Origin: DSUN01 sp035527715
Lineage (GTDB): Bacteria; Planctomycetota; PUPC01; DSUN01
Reading direction: 5' to 3'
Assembly: GCA_035527715.1 (NCBI GenBank)
Contig: DATKZY010000189.1
Span: forward strand, 1 to 22,446
DNA length: 22,446 nt
Shown here: piece after piece, positions 1-6,970 of the stretch
Numbering within the stretch: the stretch's first letter is position 1
Layout of the letters: every line of letters begins with the position of its first letter
Notes under the pieces: generated by a model
Seen by the model: the letters and a program-made list of their open reading frames with translations, nothing else
Databases searched by the model: none
Told to the model about the DNA's origin: nothing
Made by a program: the position numbers and the translations under genes

Positions 1-471
1 CGCGCCGTGGGCGTGCCCGTGCTGCGCAAGGACTTCCTGATTGACCCGTACCAGCTTGTCGAGGCTCGGGCGGCGGGGGCCGACGCGGCGCTGCTGATCA
101 CCGAGGCCCTGCCCGCGAACGCATTGCGGGCCATGCTCGCCGAGGCGCGGGGGCTCGGCCTCGCCTGCCTCGTCGAGTGCCACTGCCTGTCGAGCCTCAA
201 GAAGGCCCTCGACGCGGGGGCCGAGATCGTGGGCATCAACAACCGCGACCTCCACACCTTCACGACGAAGCTGGAGACGACCCGCCGCCTCGCCGCCCGC
301 ATCCCACCCGGCAGGCTCGTCGTGAGCGAGAGCGCCATCCGCACCCGCGGCGACGTCGAGCGCGTGGCCGCCTGGGGCGCGCACGCCGTCCTTGTGGGGG
401 AGGCGCTCATGCGCCCCCGCCACATCGGGCGAGCCATGGATGAGCTGATGGGGAAGCCGGACACCTGCTGA
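1..471 (+). CDS. trpC: Indole-3-glycerol phosphate synthase, C-terminal part (5' end outside window)
   Basis: This enzyme closes the indole ring in tryptophan synthesis, converting 1-(2-carboxyphenylamino)-1-deoxyribulose 5-phosphate to indole-3-glycerol phosphate in the cytoplasm. The frame is open from the first base, so the gene starts outside the window; the GTG at position 7 is internal. About 156 residues remain of a family usually near 260. The visible family motifs are PVLRKDF (catalytic lysine), LLITEAL, LVECH (catalytic glutamate), GINNRDLHTF and VSESAI, followed by the phosphate-binding VLVGEALMR segment near the C-terminus. The TGA lies 3 bp from the stop of the convergent thioredoxin gene. 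The family assignment is firm; the upstream context (other trp genes) cannot be seen. Confidence 0.96.
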   Translation, partial: RAVGVPVLRKDFLIDPYQLVEARAAGADAALLITEALPANALRAMLAEARGLGLACLVECHCLSSLKKALDAGAEIVGINNRDLHTFTTKLETTRRLAARIPPGRLVVSESAIRTRGDVERVAAWGAHAVLVGEALMRPRHIGRAMDELMGKPDTC

Positions 472-474
472 GGA

Positions 475-801
475 TTACAGGTTCGAGTCGATCCACGCCT
501 TGAGGTCGGCCTTGGGACGAGCGCCGATCACGCTGTCCGCCACCTTGCCGCCCTTGAACAGGATGATGTTGGGGATGGACTGGACGCCGTACTTGGCTGC
601 GAAGTCGGTGTTCTCCGACACGTCCACCTTCACGAAGCGCGCCTTGCCCGCATATTCGGCGGCCAGCTCGGCGATGATGGGGCCGACCTTGCGGCACGGG
701 CCACACCACTCGGCCCAGAAGTCCACCACCGTGGGCAACTCCGCCTGGAGCACCTCGGCCTCGAACGTCGCATCCGTCACTGCCAGCACGCCTTCCGCCA
801 T
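475..801 (-). CDS. trxA: Thioredoxin
   Basis: This is a small cytoplasmic dithiol-disulfide oxidoreductase that reduces protein disulfides and is itself reduced by thioredoxin reductase. It has 108 residues, the normal size for a single-domain thioredoxin. The active site WCGPC is at residues 32-36, preceded by VVDFWAE, and the cis-proline is in SIPNIILF (Pro77). No signal peptide is present, so it is not one of the exported thioredoxin-like proteins. The ATG at 799-801 is preceded by an AAAGGA ribosome-binding site, and a promoter lies at 852-880. The gene is a single transcription unit convergent with trpC, with only 3 bp between stop codons, so there is no room for a shared intergenic terminator. 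Confidence 0.97.
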   Translation of the reverse strand: MAEGVLAVTDATFEAEVLQAELPTVVDFWAEWCGPCRKVGPIIAELAAEYAGKARFVKVDVSENTDFAAKYGVQSIPNIILFKGGKVADSVIGARPKADLKAWIDSNL

Positions 802-851
802 GATATCGTCCTTTCGCGGGTGAAGGTTCCTCTTTATCGCGCGACTCCGTC

Positions 852-880
852 ATTATAGCGCGGCTCTCGTCGGGCCACAA
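852..880 (-). promoter_or_regulatory. Sigma-70-type promoter of trxA
   Basis: On the minus strand TTGTGG (875-880) and TATAAT (852-857) are separated by 17 bp. Transcription would start near 845, giving a leader of about 45 nt before the trxA ATG. The perfect -10 box stands out in GC-rich surroundings. Confidence 0.7.
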
Positions 881-902
881 GCCAATGTGCGGCTCAGGGC
901 GC

Positions 903-981
903 GCGGAAAAGACACCCGCTGTCTTTTGCCGGAACGGCCCTACGGGTGCTTCGCACAAAAGACAGCGGGTGTCTTTTCCGC
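903..981. repeat. Nested inverted-repeat doublet, likely also a terminator
   Basis: Positions 903-928 and 956-981 are a perfect 26-bp inverted repeat around a 27-nt loop. Each arm is itself palindromic: AAAAGACA, five central bases, TGTCTTTT. It therefore looks like two REP-type units in head-to-head orientation. It begins 7 bp after the stop of the GH42-like gene on the minus strand and lies just upstream of the trxA promoter, so it may end transcription of that gene. The sequence family differs from the other palindromes in the window. Confidence 0.85.
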
Positions 982-987
982 CGCGGC

Positions 988-3513
988 TCATGGCTGCACC
1001 TGGATGGCGACACCGCGCAGGCGGTCCTCACACGGGCGCTTCATCAGGGGCTGGCTCTTGAGGAACAGGTTGGCCGGGGTGTTGCCGCTGTAGCCGGCGG
1101 GCACGCTCTCCGGCCCCAGGAAGGGCTCGCCGTCGTGGTGGACCCGCGTGACGCGGTAGGCGAGGAATGCCTGGAAGGTGCCCGGCTTCTTCGGCGTCCA
1201 AGAGGCCGAGAGGGTGGTGCCGGCCAGCTTCCCGCCCTCGCCGTGCGGGTTGTCGGCAGGGAGGGGCACCGGCACGGCCGTCCGTTCGCCCGTCGCCGTG
1301 TCCTCCAGGATGAGCTGCCAGTACTCGACGTGGTCATAGCGGGTTTCGAGGACGCGGAACTCCAGCTTGGCGGCTTCGCCCACTTTGGCAGCCTTGGGCG
1401 CAAGGACATCGAGGAGGAGGTAGCCGCCGCGGTCGGTGGCCCCGACGCGATGGCGGCAAAGGGTCTGGCCCTCGGGCACCGACTCGGGCGGAATCTGCCG
1501 ACCGCGCCAGCCACCGTACTGCATGGCACTCGCCCACTTGAAGTCGGGCGGCAGCGGGGCGCGGGGGAACCGCTCGGCGTTCCGCTGGACGATGCGCTCG
1601 ACGACGGCGCGGTCCCTGCCGAGGACGACGGTGCAGCCGTACCGAAGCTCGGCGATGGTGAGGCGCTCGTCCGCGATGCGGAGCATGCCGCCTCCGCCGT
1701 CGCGGCTGATCCAGCCGGCGTGCTGGCTCTCGGCCTTGGGTGGAACGTGGATGACGGCGTTCTTCCTCGCCTCGCCGGAGTAGTTCACCAGGCTGACGAG
1801 GGTCAGCCCGCCCTTCGGCTGGCGGAGAATGTTAAGGAGCACATGGGGGTCGGGCGGGTCGAGTCGGAAGCCCGGGGTGGCGAACATCTCGATGGTGTTG
1901 CCCAGGAGAACCGTGGGGAAGGGCGACCGCACCGCCAGCACTGGATGGCCCTGCCCCCTGCCGGCGAGAGCGCCGGCGACCGTGCGGCGGGGCGTCCAGG
2001 CCGGCGGCGCGTTGAGGTCGTAGGTGCGTGGCCCCTCGATGAGGCAGTCGCCCAGGAGGAGCAACTGCCCGCCCGCCTCGAGGTAGCGGCTGACCTTCGC
2101 CACTTCCTCCTCCGTGAAATCGGTCTGCGACACCACGAGGAGCGGGAACTGCTCCGCCATCTCCGCACCCAGGTCGTCCTCGGTCACCACCTCGTAGGGG
2201 AAGCCGAGATCGGTGATCTGGTCCACGAGGGCCTGAAGGTCTACGAGGTGCGACTCGATGAGATTGAACCCGACGTGGAAGAGGAGGGCGATACGGCCGC
2301 CGGGCTGCGCGTTGCCCCAGAGGTCCACGTTGGCGGCCAGGAACTCGGCCTGCTCGGGGCGATAGGTGTTGGTGCCGCATAGGGCCAGGCTCTCGGCAAT
2401 CTGCATGTCGTTGGGGTAGAACTTCCCCGCCGGGCGGCCGTGCGTGGCGGCCATGGCGGCCTTGATGAGGAAGTGGAAGCGGCCGCGGCACCACGTGGGC
2501 ACGTACTCGCTGGGGCCGAACATGTCCACGCAGCCGCGCTTGGCGAAGTAGAACTCCGCCGTGCCGTGCGGGTGGCTGATGAAGCTGAAGTTGCCGGCCG
2601 TGTGGCAGAAGGGTTTCCCTCGCTTGGCGAGCAGCTCGTTCTGGTACGCCTTCCGCCACAGATAGTAGTTCGCCCAGGCCTCCGCCCAGAAGCGCGCCCA
2701 CTCGCGCCGCACGGCGGGGTCGGGGTGGGCGGCGGGGTCGGGGATCTCGACGCCGAACTTCTGGAGGAAGTGCTTCTCCCAGGCGGCGCGGCTGGCCACG
2801 TCGTAGCTCGGAGCGCTCGACGGGTTGTCGTACCAGAGGCCCGAGTAGTGGCCGAGCATGGGGTAGGGCACCTTGGGGTCCTTGGCGTGCTGGTTCTCGT
2901 AGGGCCGCATCGGCACGTTGGGCAGGGGGTCAACGCGCGCGAGTAGCCAGGCGATCTGCTTGCCGCGCGCGCCGCGGTGCTCGGGGGCGAGGGGGCTGCC
3001 CTCGCGGCGCACGGTCACGTGGTGCCCCGCGTAGCCCAGCTTCTCGTCGCCGTTGCGGCGCCGCGTAGTGGCGCGGATCGACTCGGGAAAGACGCGCCAC
3101 CAGTCGTAGTTCGTCCGCCACACGTGGTTGTACCACCAGCCGCCGGGCAGGAACCTGCCGTGGATGAAGGCGAAGCGGTCAACGTGATCGTCCTCGAAAA
3201 ACAGGCTGGCCTCGACCCGCACGTCCACGGGGATGCCTGCCTTCTCGAGGCGCGCGACGATGGCCGCGTCGTCGGGCCAGTGGGGGGTGAAGGCGTGGAT
3301 GAACGGCGTGGCGCCCTCGGCCTTGAGACGCTCGACGATGGCCAGGTCGCGCTCGTTGGCCATCGTGTGGTCGAGGTAGATCATCCGCCCCCGCTGCGCC
3401 CAGTCGGGGTAGCGCGGGTCGTCGAGCCAGTGCGCGTGCGCGTGCCGAGCCTGCCCGACTGCGAGCACGACCGCCGTGGCCAGTATCGCCCACCGCCGAA
3501 GGGAGGTCGCCAT
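988..3513 (-). CDS. Secreted GH42-like (beta-galactosidase-type) protein
   Basis: The product has 841 residues. The start chosen is the ATG at 3511-3513, with a GGAGGG ribosome-binding site about 9 nt upstream; it gives a clear signal peptide (RRW, then a hydrophobic stretch, cleavage after AHA near residue 27). The longer frame upstream lacks these traits. Residues about 40-395 look like a TIM-barrel hydrolase domain (HTMANERDL, GLWYDNPSSAPSYD, ANYYLWRKAYQNELL, MFGPSEY). Residues about 405-570 resemble the class I glutamine-amidotransferase-like fold of the beta-galactosidase trimerisation domain (FPLLVVSQTDFTEEEV, RYLEAGGQLLLLGD). The C-terminal part is beta-rich, with an Ig-like segment (about 715-800). 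I could not confirm a catalytic acid pair, so activity and substrate are open. It diverges from a sugar isomerase and dehydrogenase and probably acts on a glycan outside the cytoplasm. Confidence 0.72.
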   Translation of the reverse strand: MATSLRRWAILATAVVLAVGQARHAHAHWLDDPRYPDWAQRGRMIYLDHTMANERDLAIVERLKAEGATPFIHAFTPHWPDDAAIVARLEKAGIPVDVRVEASLFFEDDHVDRFAFIHGRFLPGGWWYNHVWRTNYDWWRVFPESIRATTRRRNGDEKLGYAGHHVTVRREGSPLAPEHRGARGKQIAWLLARVDPLPNVPMRPYENQHAKDPKVPYPMLGHYSGLWYDNPSSAPSYDVASRAAWEKHFLQKFGVEIPDPAAHPDPAVRREWARFWAEAWANYYLWRKAYQNELLAKRGKPFCHTAGNFSFISHPHGTAEFYFAKRGCVDMFGPSEYVPTWCRGRFHFLIKAAMAATHGRPAGKFYPNDMQIAESLALCGTNTYRPEQAEFLAANVDLWGNAQPGGRIALLFHVGFNLIESHLVDLQALVDQITDLGFPYEVVTEDDLGAEMAEQFPLLVVSQTDFTEEEVAKVSRYLEAGGQLLLLGDCLIEGPRTYDLNAPPAWTPRRTVAGALAGRGQGHPVLAVRSPFPTVLLGNTIEMFATPGFRLDPPDPHVLLNILRQPKGGLTLVSLVNYSGEARKNAVIHVPPKAESQHAGWISRDGGGGMLRIADERLTIAELRYGCTVVLGRDRAVVERIVQRNAERFPRAPLPPDFKWASAMQYGGWRGRQIPPESVPEGQTLCRHRVGATDRGGYLLLDVLAPKAAKVGEAAKLEFRVLETRYDHVEYWQLILEDTATGERTAVPVPLPADNPHGEGGKLAGTTLSASWTPKKPGTFQAFLAYRVTRVHHDGEPFLGPESVPAGYSGNTPANLFLKSQPLMKRPCEDRLRGVAIQVQP

Positions 3514-3549
3514 GGCTTGTCGCCCTCCAAGAAGGGGGTTGCGTACGCC

Positions 3550-3579
3550 AGTATAGCGGGCCAGGCCCGGCGCGCGCAA
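3550..3579 (-). promoter_or_regulatory. Promoter of the GH42-like gene
   Basis: On the minus strand TTGCGC (3574-3579) and TATACT (3550-3555) are 18 bp apart, 37 bp upstream of the ATG. The -10 is good and the -35 is weak, which would fit an activator-dependent promoter. It is back to back with the plus-strand promoter at 3595-3623. Confidence 0.5.
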
Positions 3580-3594
3580 TCGCGCGCTCGCCGC

Positions 3595-3623
3595 TTGACA
3601 TTTCAAGAAAGGCCCGCTACACT
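3595..3623 (+). promoter_or_regulatory. Sigma-70-type promoter of the isomerase-dehydrogenase operon
   Basis: TTGACA (3595-3600), a 17-bp spacer and TACACT (3618-3623) form a near-consensus promoter. The predicted start near 3630 gives a leader of about 57 nt before the isomerase ATG at 3687. Confidence 0.75.
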
Positions 3624-3686
3624 CGCCTTGCCCGTGGTGCTGTCTGCGCGGCTGTGTCCGATCAACTTTGTAGCAAGGGGGCCATC

Positions 3687-4589
3687 ATGGCTGTGAAGTT
3701 CTCGATTGGCAGTTGGGCCTACACCTTCGGGCCCTACGCGGACGACCCCATCGCCCTGCCCACGGTGTGCGAGAAGCTGGGCGAGCTGGGCTTCGATGGC
3801 ATCGAGCTGGGCGGCTTCCGCCCCCACGCTCACCCCGACGACTATGCGACGCCCGCCAAGCGCGCCGAGCTGCGGAAGCTCCTGTCCGACAACGGCCTGG
3901 GCGTCTCCGCCATCGCCGCCGACTTCTGGACGGATGCGCTCGTGCCCTGGCAGAAGCGCGACGCCTACGTCGCCACGTTCAAGAAGAACCTCGACTTCTG
4001 CGACACGATCGGCATCCCCTGCATCCGCGTGGACACCGTGGCCCCGCCCCCCGGCCCGGCCGGTGCCGAGCGGCAGGACGCCTTGAAGAAGTGCGCCGCC
4101 GTGTGGCGCGACTGCGCCGCCCTCGCCGCACCCGCCAAGGTGAAGGTCACCTGGGAGTTCGAGCCCGGCTTCGCCTTCAACAAGCCCGGCGAGATCGTCG
4201 CCATCGCCAAGGAGGTGAACCACCCGAACTTCGGCATCCTGCTCGACGCCTGCCACGCCCACATGGTCGCCGCCATCGGCGCCCGCCAGCCCGAGCCCGT
4301 CGAAATCCTCCCCGGCGGCGAGCTGGACCTGATCAGGAACCTCACCGGGCACATCAACCACATCCACCTGATCGACTCCGACAACACGCTGCACGGCGAC
4401 GAGACGAGCACCCATCGCCCCTTCGGCGAGGGCGTGATCGACTTCGACAAGGTGATCCCCGCCATCCTCGCCGCCGGCTACAAGAGCGACTGGTGGGTGA
4501 TTGACCTGTGCTTCTGGCCCGGCGCCTGGGAGGTGACCGAGGCCGCCCGAAACTTCCTGCGGCCCTACGCCGACAAATACGCGAAGTGA
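3687..4589 (+). CDS. Sugar phosphate isomerase/epimerase (xylose isomerase-like TIM barrel)
   Basis: The product has 300 residues and belongs to the AP-endonuclease-2/xylose isomerase-like fold, whose members isomerise or epimerise sugars, keto-sugars or inositol derivatives using a divalent metal. The visible landmarks are the N-terminal strand KFSIGSWAY, GFDGIELGG (35-43), WEFEPG (156-161, probable metal ligand Glu), LLDACHAH (185-192, Asp and His), HINHIHLID (222-230, His) and GEGVIDF (247-253). The strand that usually carries the last glutamate ligand reads DWWVIDL, so an aspartate may replace it. The ATG at 3687 has an AAGGGGG ribosome-binding site; a GTG 33 nt upstream is in frame but less likely. 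The dehydrogenase begins 13 bp downstream, so the two are probably one sugar-catabolic operon. The substrate is not predictable. Confidence 0.88.
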   Translation: MAVKFSIGSWAYTFGPYADDPIALPTVCEKLGELGFDGIELGGFRPHAHPDDYATPAKRAELRKLLSDNGLGVSAIAADFWTDALVPWQKRDAYVATFKKNLDFCDTIGIPCIRVDTVAPPPGPAGAERQDALKKCAAVWRDCAALAAPAKVKVTWEFEPGFAFNKPGEIVAIAKEVNHPNFGILLDACHAHMVAAIGARQPEPVEILPGGELDLIRNLTGHINHIHLIDSDNTLHGDETSTHRPFGEGVIDFDKVIPAILAAGYKSDWWVIDLCFWPGAWEVTEAARNFLRPYADKYAK

Positions 4590-4602
4590 GGAGACGCGCG
4601 CC

Positions 4603-5682
4603 ATGGCTAACAAGACGATGAAGGCCCAGGTGTTCTACGAGCCGCTGAAGATGCAGCTCGAGGACGTGCCGATCCCGGAGATCGCGGCCGACGAGGTGCT
4701 GGTGCGGGTCAAGGCCTGCGGCATCTGCGGCTCCGACCTCGCCTACTACTTCGGCAACGCATCGCTCGAGACCCCGAGCGGCAAGGGGCCGCTCATCCTC
4801 GGGCACGAGTACACCGGCGAGGTCGTCGAGGTCGGCCCCATCGCCAAGAACCTCTTCAAGCCCGGCGACCGCGTGGTCCTCGACCCCGTGCAGTACTGCA
4901 ACGCCTGCGACGTGTGCTTCCGCGGGCAGAGCAATCTGTGCGAGAACAAGGCCGTCCTCGGCGTGTCCACCGACGGCGGCTTCGCCGAATACTCGAAGTC
5001 CAAGTACACCGGCGTCCACCCCCTGCCCGACAACGTCTCCTACGAGGACGGCGCGCTCACCGAGCCGCTGGCCTGCGCCACCTACGGGATCAAGAACCTG
5101 GCGGTCGAGCTCGGCAACTTCTGCGTCGTCATCGGCCCGGGCGCCATCGGCTGCATGATGGTCCAGCTCGCCAAGAGCTCGGGCGCCGGCACCGTCGTCC
5201 TCATCGGCGGACCCAACGACGACTATCGTCTCGAGGTCGGCAAGAAGCTCGGCGCCGATCTCATCGTCAACTGCGTCGAGAAAGGCTCTCCCTACTACGT
5301 CGCGGACGTCAAGGCCAAGATCGCCGAGATGACGGGCGGGAAGATGGCCAACCGCGTCATCGTGCCCACCGGCGCAGTGCCGGCCATGGAACTGGCTCTC
5401 GCCATCTCAGGCCGCCGCTCGACCATCGTGTTCTTCGGCCTGCCCGGCGACAAGGACGTGCTCCGCGTGCCCGTGCTCCAGAGCATCCTGTGGGACAAGA
5501 CGATTCGCTTCTCGTGGCTCGCTCCTGGCACGTGGCAGACGGCGCTCGGCGCCCTGGCCACGGGGCTGGTGGACGTGTCGCCCCTGGTGAGCCACACGTA
5601 CAAGCTGGCCGATCTCGTGGACGCCCTCGGCAAGGTGAAGGACCGCGTGGGCAACCCGATGAAGCCCGTGGTAACCGTCTGA
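4603..5682 (+). CDS. Zinc-dependent MDR dehydrogenase (sorbitol/threonine dehydrogenase-like)
   Basis: This is a 359-residue medium-chain dehydrogenase, expected to oxidise a secondary alcohol of a polyol or sugar with NAD(P)+. The catalytic zinc ligands appear as Cys39 (KACGICGSD) and His68-Glu69 (GHEYTGEV). A structural zinc site is formed by four cysteines at 99, 102, 105 and 113. TEPLAC lies at 153-158, and the Rossmann glycine motif GPGAIG at 178-183. The ATG at 4603 has an AGGAG site overlapping the end of the isomerase gene; a second ATG 15 nt further in is possible. The partnership with the isomerase suggests a two-step conversion of a sugar or sugar alcohol, perhaps released by the divergently encoded secreted hydrolase. 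The subfamily is an inference from overall similarity. Confidence 0.92.
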   Translation: MANKTMKAQVFYEPLKMQLEDVPIPEIAADEVLVRVKACGICGSDLAYYFGNASLETPSGKGPLILGHEYTGEVVEVGPIAKNLFKPGDRVVLDPVQYCNACDVCFRGQSNLCENKAVLGVSTDGGFAEYSKSKYTGVHPLPDNVSYEDGALTEPLACATYGIKNLAVELGNFCVVIGPGAIGCMMVQLAKSSGAGTVVLIGGPNDDYRLEVGKKLGADLIVNCVEKGSPYYVADVKAKIAEMTGGKMANRVIVPTGAVPAMELALAISGRRSTIVFFGLPGDKDVLRVPVLQSILWDKTIRFSWLAPGTWQTALGALATGLVDVSPLVSHTYKLADLVDALGKVKDRVGNPMKPVVTV

Positions 5683-5728
5683 GGCAGACCCGGCCCCCGA
5701 AGCCCTCTTTTGAGGAGGAGCAAGAGCC

Positions 5729-6832
5729 ATGGCAGATTGGTACGTCGGACAAGGAGGCCAGCAGCGAGGCCCGCTCTCCGAGGCGGACCTCCGGGCGATG
5801 ATCGCGCGCGGCGAGGTCGCCCCCACCGACCTGGTGTGGAAGGACGGCATGGCCGAGTGGAAGGCGGCCAACGCGGTGCCCGAGCTGCGCCCCGCTCCGG
5901 CGGCGCCCGCGGCCCCGCCGCCCCCGGCCTACGCCCCGCCGCCGCCCCCCGTCCCCGCGCCGCCCCCAGCGCCCGTGCCCGTCGCCGACACGTCCGCCTG
6001 GTACATCGGCCGCAGCGGCCAGCAATTGGGCCCGTACTCGACCGCCGACATCCAGCGCATGGCCGCTGCCGGACAGGTCGCGGCCACCGACATGCTCTGG
6101 AAGGAGGGCATAGCCCAATGGCTGCCCATCGCATCCATCCCCGAGCTGGCTGCCTATGGGCGGCCCGGAGCGCCTGGCATGCCGCCCGCCGGCCCCTACG
6201 CGCCCGCCGGCCCCAGCCCCGTCGGCGTGTTCTTCTCGAACTTCATCAAGGACACGAAGGGGGTCATCGCGGACCCCGACAAGGGGCTGGAGGAAGCGGC
6301 GGACCGCAAGTCCATCACCTTCGCCATCACGTGGATTGCCCTCAAGGTGATCTTCGCCGGCCTGCTTGCCCTCCAGCTTCACGCCTCCTTGAGCCGGGCC
6401 ACCAGCCTCGATGGCGCCTTCGAGGCGCTCGGCCGGGCCATGGCCGGCGGGGGGGCGGGCTTCGGCAGTAACGCCTTTGCGACGTTCCTCAAGACGATGC
6501 TGTTGGACGCGATCCACGTGGGCATCGTCTTCGGCGCCCTGATGCTCGTGATGGCCGGCATCCTGCGGACCGCCGACGCCTTCCCCAAGGCCCTGGCGAT
6601 CATCGGGCTGTCGTACATCCCCGTCGTGGCGATCATGGCGGTGGCCTTCGTCCTGGGCTGGCTCCACCCGTGGTTCCGCGGCCTGGAAGGGGCCATCGAG
6701 CCGGCGCGCATCATCCTCTTCTACCTCTTGTTCCAGCACACCACCCAGCAGCCGCGGCGCGTGGCGGTCTTGTGCGTCATCGCCATCCTGTTCGGCTGCG
6801 CCCTCGTCGGCGGCGCCATCCCGGCCTTCTAG
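5729..6832 (+). CDS. GYF_2-domain protein fused to a Yip1-like membrane domain
   Basis: The product has 367 residues. Two GYF_2-type modules are visible at residues 3-53 and 90-140 (WYVGQGGQQRGPLSEADL and WYIGRSGQQLGPYSTADI, each ending with a W-K-x-G-x-x-x-W pattern). A very proline- and alanine-rich linker (54-88) joins them. After a second linker (about 143-165) comes a Yip1-like region with about five hydrophobic segments (near 198-217, 258-280, 288-312, 325-338 and 345-362). GYF-like modules usually bind proline-rich peptides, so the protein might bind its own linker or partner proteins at the inner membrane; the function is unknown. The start at 5729 has a strong GAGGAGG site. It follows the dehydrogenase by 46 bp without an obvious promoter, so it may be read from the upstream operon. 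Confidence 0.85.
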   Translation: MADWYVGQGGQQRGPLSEADLRAMIARGEVAPTDLVWKDGMAEWKAANAVPELRPAPAAPAAPPPPAYAPPPPPVPAPPPAPVPVADTSAWYIGRSGQQLGPYSTADIQRMAAAGQVAATDMLWKEGIAQWLPIASIPELAAYGRPGAPGMPPAGPYAPAGPSPVGVFFSNFIKDTKGVIADPDKGLEEAADRKSITFAITWIALKVIFAGLLALQLHASLSRATSLDGAFEALGRAMAGGGAGFGSNAFATFLKTMLLDAIHVGIVFGALMLVMAGILRTADAFPKALAIIGLSYIPVVAIMAVAFVLGWLHPWFRGLEGAIEPARIILFYLLFQHTTQQPRRVAVLCVIAILFGCALVGGAIPAF

Positions 6833-6863
6833 CCGCGGGCGCCCTCTGAATGCCTGAGCGCAA

Positions 6864-6899
6864 CGAGGGGCGGTGGGCCTTGCGGCCTACCGCCCCTCG
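6864..6899. terminator. GC-rich hairpin after the GYF_2 gene
   Basis: A 16-bp stem (6864-6879 with 6884-6899, one G-T pair) encloses a 4-nt loop, 31 bp after the stop of the GYF_2-Yip1 gene. No T-tract follows, so termination efficiency is uncertain. It lies between convergent genes and could serve both. Confidence 0.6.
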
Positions 6900-6918
6900 C
6901 ATGCCGTGTGGGAGTTCT

Positions 6919-6967
6919 TGCGGGGGAAGGGGACGCTTCTTGCGAAGAAGCGTCCCCTTCCCCCGCA
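6919..6967. repeat. Perfect 23-bp inverted repeat between convergent genes
   Basis: Positions 6919-6941 and 6945-6967 are perfectly complementary around a 3-nt loop. The core is GGGGACGCTTCTT and its complement. It ends 3 bp before the stop codon of the minus-strand gene at 6971. It may act as a terminator, but its length and perfection resemble a mobile REP-type palindrome. Confidence 0.8.
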
Positions 6968-6970
6968 CGC

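Noticed and set aside
946..2382. 478-aa plus-strand frame over the GH42-like gene
   Set aside because: It is a GC-rich shadow frame with no recognisable domain; the opposite strand has a signal peptide, clear domains and a promoter.
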